Assembly: GCA_964501925.1 (NCBI GenBank)
Contig: CAZCTM010000025.1
Span: 1 to 28,560, forward strand
DNA: 28,560 nucleotides
Reading direction: 5' to 3'
Source: CAYLYU01 sp964501925
GTDB lineage: Bacteria > Pseudomonadota > Zetaproteobacteria > Mariprofundales > Mariprofundaceae
The notes beneath the pieces were generated by a model that worked only from the letters and a program-made list of their open reading frames with translations, was not told the DNA's origin and made no database searches. Made by a program: the position numbers and the translations under genes. The stretch's first letter is position 1; every line of letters starts with the position of its first letter. This document shows positions 8,885-17,264 of the stretch, piece after piece.

Positions 8885-9559
8885 TTATGAAAGGGCGAGG
8901 CTGCCCCCGACAAGCAACTGGCGAAGCCAGCCATGGACGTGCGAAAGCTTTGGGAGGCACACTTGGGCACCTGCCTGTCGCAGCTCCTCGGCTGTGAAGA
9001 GATCCGACAGGCCGACCGGAAAGCAGCCTGCTCTAGATGCCGCCTGCATGTCGGCCGGCCCGTCACCCACGAACACCGTCCGGGAGACCTTGGTCTTCAT
9101 CCGCCTGCACGCAAGTTGAACCGGTAGCGGATCAGGTTTGGTGGGTCGGTCTTCAATGAAACCGATCACAACCTGGATCTTGTCTCTCCAACCAAGATAG
9201 TCCAGCTGGGATTCAGCACGGTGTTGCCCCTTGTTGGTGACAATGCCGGCTGACAGGTGATGTGCCTTTAACCAGTCGAGCAGGGCCTCAGCCCCGGGCA
9301 GGGGAATGGTTTGCTCAAGGTAATGCCGGTCATGAAGAGCAAGGAAGTATTGGCGGGCATCCTCCCAGTCAGCACCAAACAGCTTTTCGATGCTGCCGTC
9401 ACCGATACCGGTATGCCGACGGATATCGCGGTCGGAAAGCGTTGGCAAACCGTACTTTTCCAGTGTCTGGTTCAGTGCCGTGACAATGGGTGCAAAACCG
9501 TCGATCAGGGTGCCATCCAGATCCAGAAGAACCCCCTGGATCGGATGCTCAGGAATCAT
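8885..9559 (-). CDS. gph: HAD-superfamily phosphatase, phosphoglycolate phosphatase-like
   Basis: The 224-residue protein is a HAD subfamily IA hydrolase. Motif I is LLDLDGTLID with nucleophile D13 and acid/base D15, the cap region follows, motif II is GIVTNKG, and motif III/IV is KPDPLPVQLACRR followed by VFVGDGPADMQAA. This layout is typical of Gph, which removes 2-phosphoglycolate arising from DNA 3'-end repair or Rubisco oxygenation. PpaX, MupP or a sugar phosphatase is also possible. MupP (N-acetylmuramic acid 6-phosphate phosphatase) would fit the cell-wall context, as the gene lies 12 nt downstream of the D-amino-acid aminotransferase. Substrate is not settled by the sequence. Confidence 0.82.
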   Translation of the reverse strand: MIPEHPIQGVLLDLDGTLIDGFAPIVTALNQTLEKYGLPTLSDRDIRRHTGIGDGSIEKLFGADWEDARQYFLALHDRHYLEQTIPLPGAEALLDWLKAHHLSAGIVTNKGQHRAESQLDYLGWRDKIQVVIGFIEDRPTKPDPLPVQLACRRMKTKVSRTVFVGDGPADMQAASRAGCFPVGLSDLFTAEELRQAGAQVCLPKLSHVHGWLRQLLVGGSLALS

Positions 9560-9571
9560 GCTCGAACCTGC

Positions 9572-10411
9572 TCACTTCATGCGTTCCAGAATGAGGGCGC
9601 GCAGTTTCCTGCTAACCGGCCCGGCCTTGCCGGTTCCAATGGGTTTCCCATCGATACTGGTCACAGGCAGAACGGCATTGGTTGTGCTGCTCATCAGACA
9701 CTCACTGATCCCATGCTCACTCAGTTTCCAGGGTCTTTCCATTACCGGGATACCCGTTTCACTGGCCAGGCTGAGAACCAGGCTCCGCGTAATCCCACCC
9801 AGTATTTGCTGGTCCAGAGGGTGGGTGACAAGCGTGCCTTTGATCACGGCAAAGATGTTGGTTGAACAGCCTTCAAGCACATGACCTTCCTGATCTAGCC
9901 AGAACGCTTCGTCGGCCTGACACGTTAATGCCTTCTGCTTGCCCAGAGCACTGGCAAGGAGTGAAATGGATTTGATATCGCATCGCTTCCAGCGAATGTC
10001 GGCCAGCGTAATGCCTTTGGCCCCTAATTGACATTTCTGCTCATCGGGTTTGGGAAGAGGTCTTACGGTAATGATCAGGCTCGGATCGGGATGAAGGGGG
10101 AATCCATGGGAGCGGGGAGCCACACCACGCGTGATCTGGATGTATACAAGGGCATCCGCCAGCCTGTTTTTCTGATAGGTCTCCCTGACCAGGGCCTCCA
10201 GCCGTGGGAGCGGAAGAGGTGGCTCCAGATAGATTGAGCGGCAAGACCTTTCCAGACGTTGAAGGTGTTCCTCCAGGAGAAAGAAGCGCCCATCGTGGCA
10301 GATGGCCACCTCATAGACACCATCGGCAAACTGGAATCCCCGGTCCTCAACATGAATCTTGGCTTCATTTAGGGGGACAAATTCTCCATTGACGTAGGCG
10401 ATAAGGGACAT
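9572..10411 (-). CDS. dat: D-amino-acid (D-alanine) aminotransferase, fold-type IV
   Basis: This PLP enzyme interconverts D-alanine and D-glutamate with their keto acids. The catalytic lysine is K147 in RCDIKSISLLAS. The D-specific carboxylate trap is visible as Y33 and R100-S101-H102 (GVAPRSH), matching the Arg/His pair of bacterial D-amino-acid transaminases and unlike the branched-chain enzymes. The length of 279 is normal. The ATG abuts the stop of the preceding D-alanyl-D-alanine carboxypeptidase gene (TAGATG), so co-translation is likely. The pairing suggests recycling of released D-alanine or supply of D-glutamate for peptidoglycan. 4-amino-4-deoxychorismate lyase and branched-chain aminotransferase are less likely alternatives. 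Confidence 0.9.
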   Translation of the reverse strand: MSLIAYVNGEFVPLNEAKIHVEDRGFQFADGVYEVAICHDGRFFLLEEHLQRLERSCRSIYLEPPLPLPRLEALVRETYQKNRLADALVYIQITRGVAPRSHGFPLHPDPSLIITVRPLPKPDEQKCQLGAKGITLADIRWKRCDIKSISLLASALGKQKALTCQADEAFWLDQEGHVLEGCSTNIFAVIKGTLVTHPLDQQILGGITRSLVLSLASETGIPVMERPWKLSEHGISECLMSSTTNAVLPVTSIDGKPIGTGKAGPVSRKLRALILERMK

Positions 10412-11581
10412 CTAGCCGGAAGAATTCCAATTACGCCACCAAAGGCGCAGCGAGTCCCACATGCGGCCGATCCAGGAGGCCTTTTCAACCGTCTTGGACG
10501 CCATCATGCGAATGCTTGCCAGCACTTCACCGGGCTGGTTCTGTTGCATGAGCACTGCCTCGATAACCCCCACCTGTTGGCCCTGATGGATCGGAGCCAG
10601 CAGGGGAGCATCGTATTGAAGATGAAATGCGACCTTTTTCTCAAGTCCTTTTGGGACGGTGATCCAGACGGGAGATTCCGGAACAAGCCAGACCTTGCTC
10701 TCGGACCCTTGGAACACCTCGACTTCCCGGCGTATATCCTTCTCGGCCGGTCGAATGGTTACAAAATTTCGGAAACCGTAATTGAGCAGCTGCCTGGATT
10801 GCTTTTCTCGCGCACTCTCCGAATGGGTGCCGAAAATGGCGGCTACGAATCGGGTGTCACCTTCCTGGGCCGAGCTGACAAGGCAGTATCCGGCATCCTT
10901 GGTGTGGCCGGTCTTGATGCCGTCCACGCGGGGATCTGACCAGAGAAGGCGGTTCCGGTTGCTCTGGGTAATGCCATTGTAGGTAAATTCCCTTTCCGAA
11001 AAGAGCTTGTACAGTTCTGGGAAGTCTCGCCACAAGGCCGCACCAAGAACGGCCATGTCCCTGGCCGAGCTGTAATGATTGGGGGCCGGGTAACCGGTTG
11101 CGTTGACAAAATGAGAGTGCTTCATCCCCAGTTGCCTTGCCTTCTCGTTCATGCGACTGACGAAGCCTCCTTCAGAACCATCAACATGTTCGGCCAGGGC
11201 GACGCAGGCATCGTTGCCGGAGAGTGTGCTGATGCCATGGAGCAATTCCTCCACGGTGGGGGTCAGCCTGGGTTCAATGAACATGCGCGAGCCACCCATC
11301 TTCCATGCCTTTTTGCTCACATGCACCTTTTCATCGAGGGATAACTTCCCTGATTTGATGTCTCCAAAAAGGAGATAGAGGGTCAGCATCTTGGTCAGAC
11401 TGGCGGGAGGAAGCTCCATGTCCGGGTTATGTTCACTTAACACCTTGCCGGAGCGTGCATCTATCAGCACCCATGATTTTGCCTTAAGTTCGGGCTCTGG
11501 TGGCAAGGTAAAGGCTGCAGCCAGCTGGGTTGACAGTATAAAAAGAAGCAAGGCTGTGAAGACATGAAGATGTTTTACCAT
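10412..11581 (-). CDS. dacA: D-alanyl-D-alanine carboxypeptidase (PBP5/6 type)
   Basis: The 389-residue periplasmic, membrane-anchored serine peptidase trims the terminal D-alanine from peptidoglycan pentapeptides. A signal peptide covers about 1-23 (FTALLLFILSTQLAAA). Active-site motifs are S61-L-T-K64, S121-G-N123 and K223-T-G225. A C-terminal beta-rich domain leads to an amphipathic anchor rich in tryptophan (IGRMWDSLRLWWRNWNS). The start is supported by AAGGA about 9 nt before the ATG. It leads the dat-gph run and has a 264-nt non-coding leader. The dacA/dacC distinction cannot be made from sequence alone. Confidence 0.95.
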   Translation of the reverse strand: MVKHLHVFTALLLFILSTQLAAAFTLPPEPELKAKSWVLIDARSGKVLSEHNPDMELPPASLTKMLTLYLLFGDIKSGKLSLDEKVHVSKKAWKMGGSRMFIEPRLTPTVEELLHGISTLSGNDACVALAEHVDGSEGGFVSRMNEKARQLGMKHSHFVNATGYPAPNHYSSARDMAVLGAALWRDFPELYKLFSEREFTYNGITQSNRNRLLWSDPRVDGIKTGHTKDAGYCLVSSAQEGDTRFVAAIFGTHSESAREKQSRQLLNYGFRNFVTIRPAEKDIRREVEVFQGSESKVWLVPESPVWITVPKGLEKKVAFHLQYDAPLLAPIHQGQQVGVIEAVLMQQNQPGEVLASIRMMASKTVEKASWIGRMWDSLRLWWRNWNSSG

Positions 11582-11845
11582 TCCAAATCCTTTTGGTTCC
11601 GTGTTGGCGTTGCAAGATGTGGCTGGACGGGAGGATGCACTTTCGGACCACAGGCATGCAACATTATTGTTGGACGCAATGGCCCTCTGATCCGTGTCCT
11701 CCAGCAGGATTGGCTGGCATGATAAATTGAAGAGAGCGACGTGTCATGGGTGATTCTCATTCCCCATGGAGAATGTCATGCATGAAGATCAGTGATGTTT
11801 CCCTGTACATGCCCATGCATCAATTAGCCCTTTTTCCTTGGTGTC

Positions 11846-12376
11846 CTAAATCTTGGCAAGGGTTCGGCTGGCCTCCTCTGGGGTGCTGCACGTCGTGATC
11901 ATGGAAAAAGCATGATCCACTGAGAGAATCAGGTGGTTACGCAGCACCTCTACAATCCGGGACCACCCATGCCCATACAGAATCAGCGGTCGGGGTTCCA
12001 GAACATGGATGGCCAGCAGATCCCAGGTCATGGCCAGTTCGGCCAGGGTCCCAAGCCCCCCCGGCAACACGATGTAGGCATCGGTCTGTTCAATCATGGT
12101 TTGCATCCGATGAAAGAAATCCCTGGCCCTGATTTCCTCGTTCAAATGGTTCTCCGGTGGTGTGGGAAAGCATTCGAGGGTAATGCCGCGGATTTCCCCG
12201 CCTCCCTTGTAGATCCCACTCGCAAACGCCGCCATCAACCCCTGATGCCCTCCGACAATCGCATTCCAGCCCTGTCTGGCGATGGCCTCGCCCAACCGTT
12301 GGACATCCGCATACCTGGTGTCTTCGCTTGAAAGACGGGAAGAACCAAAGGCGGTGATTCGGCGCCTGTTTTTCAT
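11846..12376 (-). CDS. LOG-family (TIGR00730-like) Rossmann-fold protein
   Basis: The 176-residue protein has the LOG/lysine-decarboxylase-like signature PGGLGTLAE (105-113) and the nucleotide-binding VGGHQGLMAAFASG (41-54). Family members hydrolyse nucleoside 5'-monophosphates to free base and ribose 5-phosphate; plant-type LOG enzymes release active cytokinins. The arginine before the signature is kept (HRMQTM, about 89-94), but the usual ERK is altered (His for Glu, Met for Lys), so it is a divergent member and the substrate is unknown. Its ATG overlaps the rlpA stop by 4 nt, so it is read with the cell-wall genes. Assignment to the fold is firm; a pyrimidine/purine nucleotide monophosphate nucleosidase role is inferred. 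Confidence 0.82.
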   Translation of the reverse strand: MKNRRRITAFGSSRLSSEDTRYADVQRLGEAIARQGWNAIVGGHQGLMAAFASGIYKGGGEIRGITLECFPTPPENHLNEEIRARDFFHRMQTMIEQTDAYIVLPGGLGTLAELAMTWDLLAIHVLEPRPLILYGHGWSRIVEVLRNHLILSVDHAFSMITTCSTPEEASRTLAKI

Positions 12377-13170
12377 TCGGTCACCACGATGGACCTGGCA
12401 TATCCCAGACGCTGCAGGGAGATCACGGTCTGTTCAATGTCGGAAGAATCGTATATGGGACCAATCCTCACTCGATACCATGTCTGAATTTCCCGATGGG
12501 ATTGCTGGATCTTCACCGCGGAGAAGTGTCTCAGAAGTTTGAGCTTCAATTCCCTGGCGTTCTCCGGCGATGAAAATGCACCGACCTGAACATACATCGG
12601 TGAATGAATATCTGCCGGAGTCGGCGTATCTGAACGCTGCTCGGGCATGCTGACCAGCGCCTGGACGCGAACCCTGCACGTCCCCTTGTCGGCAAAACCC
12701 AGAAGCCTTGCCGCGCTGTATGACAGGTCAATGAGGCGATTTTTCACGAACGGGCCACGATCGTTCACGCGTACAACGATCTGCCTCCCGTTTTCAAGAT
12801 TGGTCACACGAACCATGGTCGGCAAGGGCAGGGTAGGGTGGGCAGCGCTGAGCGCATGCATGTCATACCGCTCACCGTTTGCCGTCTTCTGGCCGTGGAA
12901 CGCCTTGCCATACCAGGACGCGATGCCTGTGGCATCGTAACCGGCTGCTGTGGATAAGGGGTAATACACCTGGCCACCCACACGGTAGGGCTTGCCTGTC
13001 TTGTAGTGACCTCCCGTTGTTTCCGGAAGTGAAGGGGCCTGAGGCAGGGGCCCTGTTTCTTTTGCCGTCATTCCTGTTGTGGGTGGGTGGATCTGACACG
13101 CTGTGATCCAAACAAGGCATGCAGCGATGAGAGCGGACCTTCTCATCAATGGCTTCGACATGGGATGCAA
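12373..13170 (-). CDS. rlpA: Septal-ring lytic transglycosylase RlpA (lipoprotein)
   Basis: RlpA cleaves stem-peptide-free (denuded) glycan strands during daughter-cell separation. The frame has a lipoprotein signal ending in the lipobox-like WITAC. The double-psi beta-barrel domain follows (GIASWYGKAFHGQKTANGE, then VRVNDRGPFVKNRLIDLS with the catalytic Asp), and a C-terminal SPOR domain covers about the last 75 residues (YVQVGAFSSPENA) for binding denuded septal glycan. Three in-frame ATGs are possible. The one at 13146 gives MRRSALIAACLVWITAC, the most canonical lipoprotein signal, and overlaps the mltB stop as TGATG; the ATG at 13170 overlaps mltB by 25 nt. It is followed with a 4-nt overlap by the LOG gene. 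Confidence 0.93.
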   Translation of the reverse strand: MHPMSKPLMRRSALIAACLVWITACQIHPPTTGMTAKETGPLPQAPSLPETTGGHYKTGKPYRVGGQVYYPLSTAAGYDATGIASWYGKAFHGQKTANGERYDMHALSAAHPTLPLPTMVRVTNLENGRQIVVRVNDRGPFVKNRLIDLSYSAARLLGFADKGTCRVRVQALVSMPEQRSDTPTPADIHSPMYVQVGAFSSPENARELKLKLLRHFSAVKIQQSHREIQTWYRVRIGPIYDSSDIEQTVISLQRLGYARSIVVTE

Positions 13171-14162
13171 CCGAGCCGCTCTGCCAGCTCCGTGACGGCC
13201 ATGGCATAATTGTAGGAACGGTTCCAGCGAGTAATGACGTAGAAGTTATAGTGGATCAACGCGGTTCGGGTGCCTGACGACGTCTCGAAATCCACAAGGC
13301 TGACCTGAGCGTCATCCCGCCAGATCTTCGGAAGCGCCGGCAAGCCGATGGAGCGCAGGTTTTTCAGAGGCTTCCACATCGTGATGCCCTTTTTTCTGAG
13401 TTCATCCAGAAGGGGATGGTGGGGCAGCTTTGGCAGCCAGTACGCCACCGGTTGTCCTGCCTTCCAGCCATGCTCCCGGAAGTAGTTTCCGACACTGCTG
13501 ATAATGTCCGGGGAGGAATCCCAGACATCCCGCTTGCCATCGCCGTCCGCATCGATGGCAAAATGCCTGAACGAGGATGGAATGAATTGCGTGGTTCCGA
13601 ATGCGCCCGCATATGAACCAAGCAGCTTCTCGGGGATCAGTTCCTCTTCACGGCACATGCTCAGAAAGTGGCCAAGCTCTTTCTGGAAGAACGCGGATCG
13701 TCTTGGATGGCCTGTGGCCAGTGTATAGAGGGCATCGAGCACACGATCTCTCCCCTTGCTCCGTCCGTACTTGGTTTCCATGCCCAGAATGGCTGCGATG
13801 ATTTCAGGCTGAACCCCGTAACGCTTTCTGACGCGGGAAAAGATCTCGTGGTTTTCCTCCAGGTATCTCTTACCCATTCTCGCCAGTCTGCGATTCACGA
13901 ACAGGGGCCTGTATTGTGCGTAGGGTCTGGCCTCATAGGGACGGTTGATTCGATCAATAATGTCCTGATGAAATCGGGCTTTTCTCAGCGCAGAAAGAAC
14001 GTAATCACGGGGGAGCTGAAAATCTCTGCTGATCTGGTCCGCGAGTTGCTGTTTGATGTCCTCCCTGCTGAGACTTGTCGTTGTCTCTGTTTGGGACACG
14101 GACGGGGCGAAGAATGTCCATAACAGGCCGATCATGGCCGCATGGAAACGATGGCGATGCAT
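13146..14162 (-). CDS. mltB: Lytic murein transglycosylase B
   Basis: This family-3 lytic transglycosylase cuts peptidoglycan glycan strands to give 1,6-anhydro-muropeptides. From the chosen ATG, a signal-like segment covers 1-24 (IGLLWTFFAPSVSQ), the catalytic Glu is E129 in ILGMETKYGRSKG, and AGAFGTTQFIPSSF and AIDADGDGKRDVWDS are family motifs. The open frame extends to 14309, which would overlap pcm by 68 nt and bury the signal peptide behind about 50 residues. I therefore prefer 14162 (product MHRHRFHAAM...); an ATG at 14192 is also possible. It precedes rlpA, another glycan-cleaving enzyme, on overlapping ends, so the two are probably co-expressed. Confidence 0.9.
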   Translation of the reverse strand: MHRHRFHAAMIGLLWTFFAPSVSQTETTTSLSREDIKQQLADQISRDFQLPRDYVLSALRKARFHQDIIDRINRPYEARPYAQYRPLFVNRRLARMGKRYLEENHEIFSRVRKRYGVQPEIIAAILGMETKYGRSKGRDRVLDALYTLATGHPRRSAFFQKELGHFLSMCREEELIPEKLLGSYAGAFGTTQFIPSSFRHFAIDADGDGKRDVWDSSPDIISSVGNYFREHGWKAGQPVAYWLPKLPHHPLLDELRKKGITMWKPLKNLRSIGLPALPKIWRDDAQVSLVDFETSSGTRTALIHYNFYVITRWNRSYNYAMAVTELAERLGCIPCRSH

Positions 14163-14241
14163 GTGACGTCCAAACTCCGAGAAGAAGTTCATGACGGGAT
14201 AATGGTGAAACCGGGTAAGATTGGTCCGGGCACTCAGGCCG

Positions 14242-14907
14242 CTAAAAGACGAACTCGCGCTTTTGGGGAAGGCCTTCCATGTTTTGAAGGAGCGTCTCAA
14301 GGATACCAAGGCGTTTCCATGCGTTTCCAGAGCGTGTCAGCCTGATGAGTGAGACAACAGGTGGCGTTCCGATGAAGGCGATGATTCGGCCCCCTTCATT
14401 CACGTGCTCCTTGATATGGTCGGGCATGTGTTCAAGAGTCGCACCAATTACCACGGCATCAAACATGCCTCCATCATCCAGCGCATGGGGGTCCATGGCA
14501 TTGGCATGGATAACCTTGACATGATCCATGCCGTGTTCCTTCAGGTTTTTCCTTGCAAGATCGGCCAGTTCCTTATGGATCTCATAGGTCACGACCTCTT
14601 TGGCATGCATGGCCATGAGGGCAGTCAGGTAACCTGTACCTGTTCCAATCTCAAGGACACGTTCAGTACCCTTAAGCTCCAGGTTCTGGAGAATATGCGC
14701 TTCCTGCAGGGGGCTCATCATTTCCTGACCGCAGGGTAGGGGTACATGACCTTCCATGTACGACAGGCTTCGCACATGCTCCGGTACAAACTGTTCTCTC
14801 GGCACCGATGAGAGTGTCTTCAGCACCATGGGGTCCAGAACCTTGCAACAGCGAATCTGATATTCGATCATGTTGCGGCGAGCAGCCTCGAAATCAATTG
14901 TCGTCAT
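14242..14907 (-). CDS. pcm: Protein-L-isoaspartate O-methyltransferase family protein
   Basis: The 221-residue class I methyltransferase shows the PCMT layout: an N-terminal helical RRNMIEYQIR segment, SVPREQFVPEHVRSLSYME with the PREqFVP block, SPLQEAHILQNL, and the SAM motif VLEIGTGTGYLTA at about residues 86-98. PCMT enzymes methylate isoaspartyl residues to start repair of aged proteins. This sequence has CGQEMMSP where classic Pcm enzymes have the GQTIS(Q/A)P active-site loop, so it belongs to the divergent proteobacterial branch and its substrate is less certain. GAGGG lies about 10 nt before the ATG. It follows maeB after 92 nt. Confidence 0.85.
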   Translation of the reverse strand: MTTIDFEAARRNMIEYQIRCCKVLDPMVLKTLSSVPREQFVPEHVRSLSYMEGHVPLPCGQEMMSPLQEAHILQNLELKGTERVLEIGTGTGYLTALMAMHAKEVVTYEIHKELADLARKNLKEHGMDHVKVIHANAMDPHALDDGGMFDAVVIGATLEHMPDHIKEHVNEGGRIIAFIGTPPVVSLIRLTRSGNAWKRLGILETLLQNMEGLPQKREFVF

Positions 14908-14999
14908 TTCGTTTTTTCCCTCTCCTGTAGGAATTCACAATAGCTTGCAACAGAGCAGGCCGGTTGACAAGAACCGATCCCTTGGAAGATGTCCGAGAG

Positions 15000-17264
15000 C
15001 TAGTCGGCAGCCCTGGCGGCAGCGATGGCCGCGATGTTGACGATATCATCCACGGATGCTCCGGTTTGCAGGACATGAGCCTGTTTTGGCAGGCCCAGCA
15101 AGATGGGGCCGATCGCCGTTCCATTGCCCAGATCCCGCAGCAGTTTGTAGGCAATGTTTCCCGCCTGCATGGTGGGAAAGATCAGGACATTGGCCGGCTG
15201 CTTCAGGAGGCTGAAGGGATACTGCTTTAGTATTTTCGGGTTGACGGCTGTATCCGCTTGCATTTCTCCGTCGGCGATCAGCCAGGGATAACGGCTGTGG
15301 ATCAGCCGGGTTGCCTCAGCAACCTTCCTTGCTTCAGGGTGATCAACGCTGCCGAAATTGGAGAAGGACAGCAGGGCCACCTTGGGTTCGAATCCGAGGG
15401 ATTTTGCCGTCTCCGCGGACAGCCATGCCAGTTCGGCCAGTTGCTCGGCATCCATTTCAACATTGACCGTTGTGTCGCTGAGCAGGTATGCACCCTTGTC
15501 CATGACAAGCATGTACAGACCGTAGACATGGTAATGTCGGCCGCTTTCATCGTGTCCCAGCACCTTCAGGACAGGTCTCAGGACATTTGGGTAGTGTGCG
15601 GTTCGCCCTGAAAGCATGCCATCAGCTAGACCGGTCTTGACCAGCATGGCGCCAAAGATGTTGTAGTCGTGCCGGAGTGCCTGAATGGCATCCTGCCGCA
15701 GGATACCGCGTCGCTGACGGTCTCGGTAGAAGGTGTCGACAAGGTTGCCGAAACGCTCATCGTCAATCTCGGGATCGATGATTTCAATTCCCTGCAGGTC
15801 CAGATGCAAGTCCTCAGCCAGTGTGAGGATCCTTTCCGGATTTCCAAGAAGGGTGGGGTGGGCGATACCCTGTTCCCGCATGACGCTTGCAGCACGCACG
15901 ACCGTGGCATCCTCTCCCTCTGAGAGAACCATGCGCAGTGGGTATCTCTTCGCCTTGTCGGTAATCCAGCGCATGAATGACCGGGAGATGTCGATCCGTC
16001 CTGCAAGGTCATGACTGTAGGATGTCAGATCCTCAATGGGTTTGCGCGCGACTCCACTTTCAATGGCAGCCTTGGCTACCGCCGCCGGCACCCACTCAAT
16101 CAGTCTTGGATCAAAGGGTTTTGGAATGATGTAGTCGGGGCCGAAGTTTAGGCGATCCTTTCTGGCATAGGCCTGCAGAACCGCATCGGGAACACCCTGC
16201 CGCGCCAAAGCCGCCAGTGTGTTTGCCGCTGCAAGCAACATTTCTTCATTGAATGTTGTCGCACGAACATCCAAGGCCCCGCGGAACAGGTAGGGAAAGC
16301 CCAGCACATTGTTGATCTGGTTGGGATGGTCCGAGCGTCCGGTTGCCATGATCAGGTCTTTTCGGGTTTGCATGGCGAGTTCATAGGCGATTTCAGGATC
16401 GGGATTGGCCATCGCGAACACGATAGGCCGGCTTGCCATGCTCTTGAGCATTTCAGGCGTGACGATGTTTCCTTCGGAAAGACCAATGAAGACATCCGCC
16501 CCCCGCATGGCCTCCACGAGTGTGCGTTCGCGTCGTTCGGTGGCGAAATACTGCTTGTGCTCGGGCAGATCCTTCCGGCCGGTATGGATCACCCCTTTTC
16601 TGTCCAGAAACAGGATGTTCTCCCTTTTTGCCCCCATGGTCTCAATGAGTTTCATGCAGGCATACCCGGCTGCCCCGGCACCGTTGCAGACAATGACAAC
16701 CTCATCGATTTCCTTGTTTTGCAGGTAAAGGGCGTTGATCAGTGCCGCCGCCGTGATAACCGCGGTTCCATGCTGGTCATCATGCAGGACGGGAACATTG
16801 ACCCGTTTTCGAAGCTCCCTTTCAATGTAGAAGCATTCGGGTGCCTTGATATCCTCCAGGTTAATGCCGCCAAATGTGGGTTCCATTCGGGCCACGGTTT
16901 CGACGAAGGCCTCGGGGTCGGATTCCGCAATTTCGATGTCGAAGACATCCAGATCCGCAAACCGCTTGAAGAGGACCGCCTTGCCTTCCATCACGGGTTT
17001 TCCGGCCAGTGGTCCGATGTTGCCAAGCCCCAGGACCGCGCTGCCATTGGTGACGACGGCCACGAGATTGGATCGTATGGTGTATTCGTCCACCAGTTCG
17101 GGGTTGTCCCTGATTTCCAGACATGGGATCGCCACGCCGGGGGTGTAGGCCAGAGACAGGTCTCTCTGGGTCAGACAGGGCTTTGTGGGGCGTACGGCAA
17201 GCTTGCCCGGTTCCGGTAGCTTGTGGTAGTTCAGTGCATCTTCGCGCAAACTATCCTTGATCAT
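15000..17264 (-). CDS. maeB: NADP-dependent malic enzyme with C-terminal phosphotransacetylase-like domain
   Basis: This 754-residue enzyme decarboxylates malate to pyruvate with formation of NADPH. The N-terminal malic domain carries Y40 in LAYTPGVA and K95 in GKAVLFK. The NAD(P)-binding domain follows (VVIVCNGAGAAGYA, VFAMANPDPE), and from about residue 430 there is a phosphotransacetylase-like domain. In MaeB that domain binds acetyl-CoA as an allosteric effector rather than acting as an enzyme. Length is standard for the hybrid malic enzymes. AAGGAG lies 5-6 nt before the ATG, inside the end of the VKOR-DsbA gene, which it overlaps by 14 nt. Confidence 0.96.
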   Translation of the reverse strand: MIKDSLREDALNYHKLPEPGKLAVRPTKPCLTQRDLSLAYTPGVAIPCLEIRDNPELVDEYTIRSNLVAVVTNGSAVLGLGNIGPLAGKPVMEGKAVLFKRFADLDVFDIEIAESDPEAFVETVARMEPTFGGINLEDIKAPECFYIERELRKRVNVPVLHDDQHGTAVITAAALINALYLQNKEIDEVVIVCNGAGAAGYACMKLIETMGAKRENILFLDRKGVIHTGRKDLPEHKQYFATERRERTLVEAMRGADVFIGLSEGNIVTPEMLKSMASRPIVFAMANPDPEIAYELAMQTRKDLIMATGRSDHPNQINNVLGFPYLFRGALDVRATTFNEEMLLAAANTLAALARQGVPDAVLQAYARKDRLNFGPDYIIPKPFDPRLIEWVPAAVAKAAIESGVARKPIEDLTSYSHDLAGRIDISRSFMRWITDKAKRYPLRMVLSEGEDATVVRAASVMREQGIAHPTLLGNPERILTLAEDLHLDLQGIEIIDPEIDDERFGNLVDTFYRDRQRRGILRQDAIQALRHDYNIFGAMLVKTGLADGMLSGRTAHYPNVLRPVLKVLGHDESGRHYHVYGLYMLVMDKGAYLLSDTTVNVEMDAEQLAELAWLSAETAKSLGFEPKVALLSFSNFGSVDHPEARKVAEATRLIHSRYPWLIADGEMQADTAVNPKILKQYPFSLLKQPANVLIFPTMQAGNIAYKLLRDLGNGTAIGPILLGLPKQAHVLQTGASVDDIVNIAAIAAARAAD

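Noticed and set aside
11582..11845. Promoter, riboswitch or small gene in the 264-nt gap between the LOG gene and the carboxypeptidase gene
   Set aside because: Only weak -10-like pieces and short imperfect repeats (for example ATTCTC/GAGAAT near 11753-11774) are present; the 61-codon frame overlapping the carboxypeptidase start has no coding character.
16326..17219. 297-codon plus-strand open frame opposite maeB
   Set aside because: Antisense shadow of the malic enzyme coding region; no motif or start signal.
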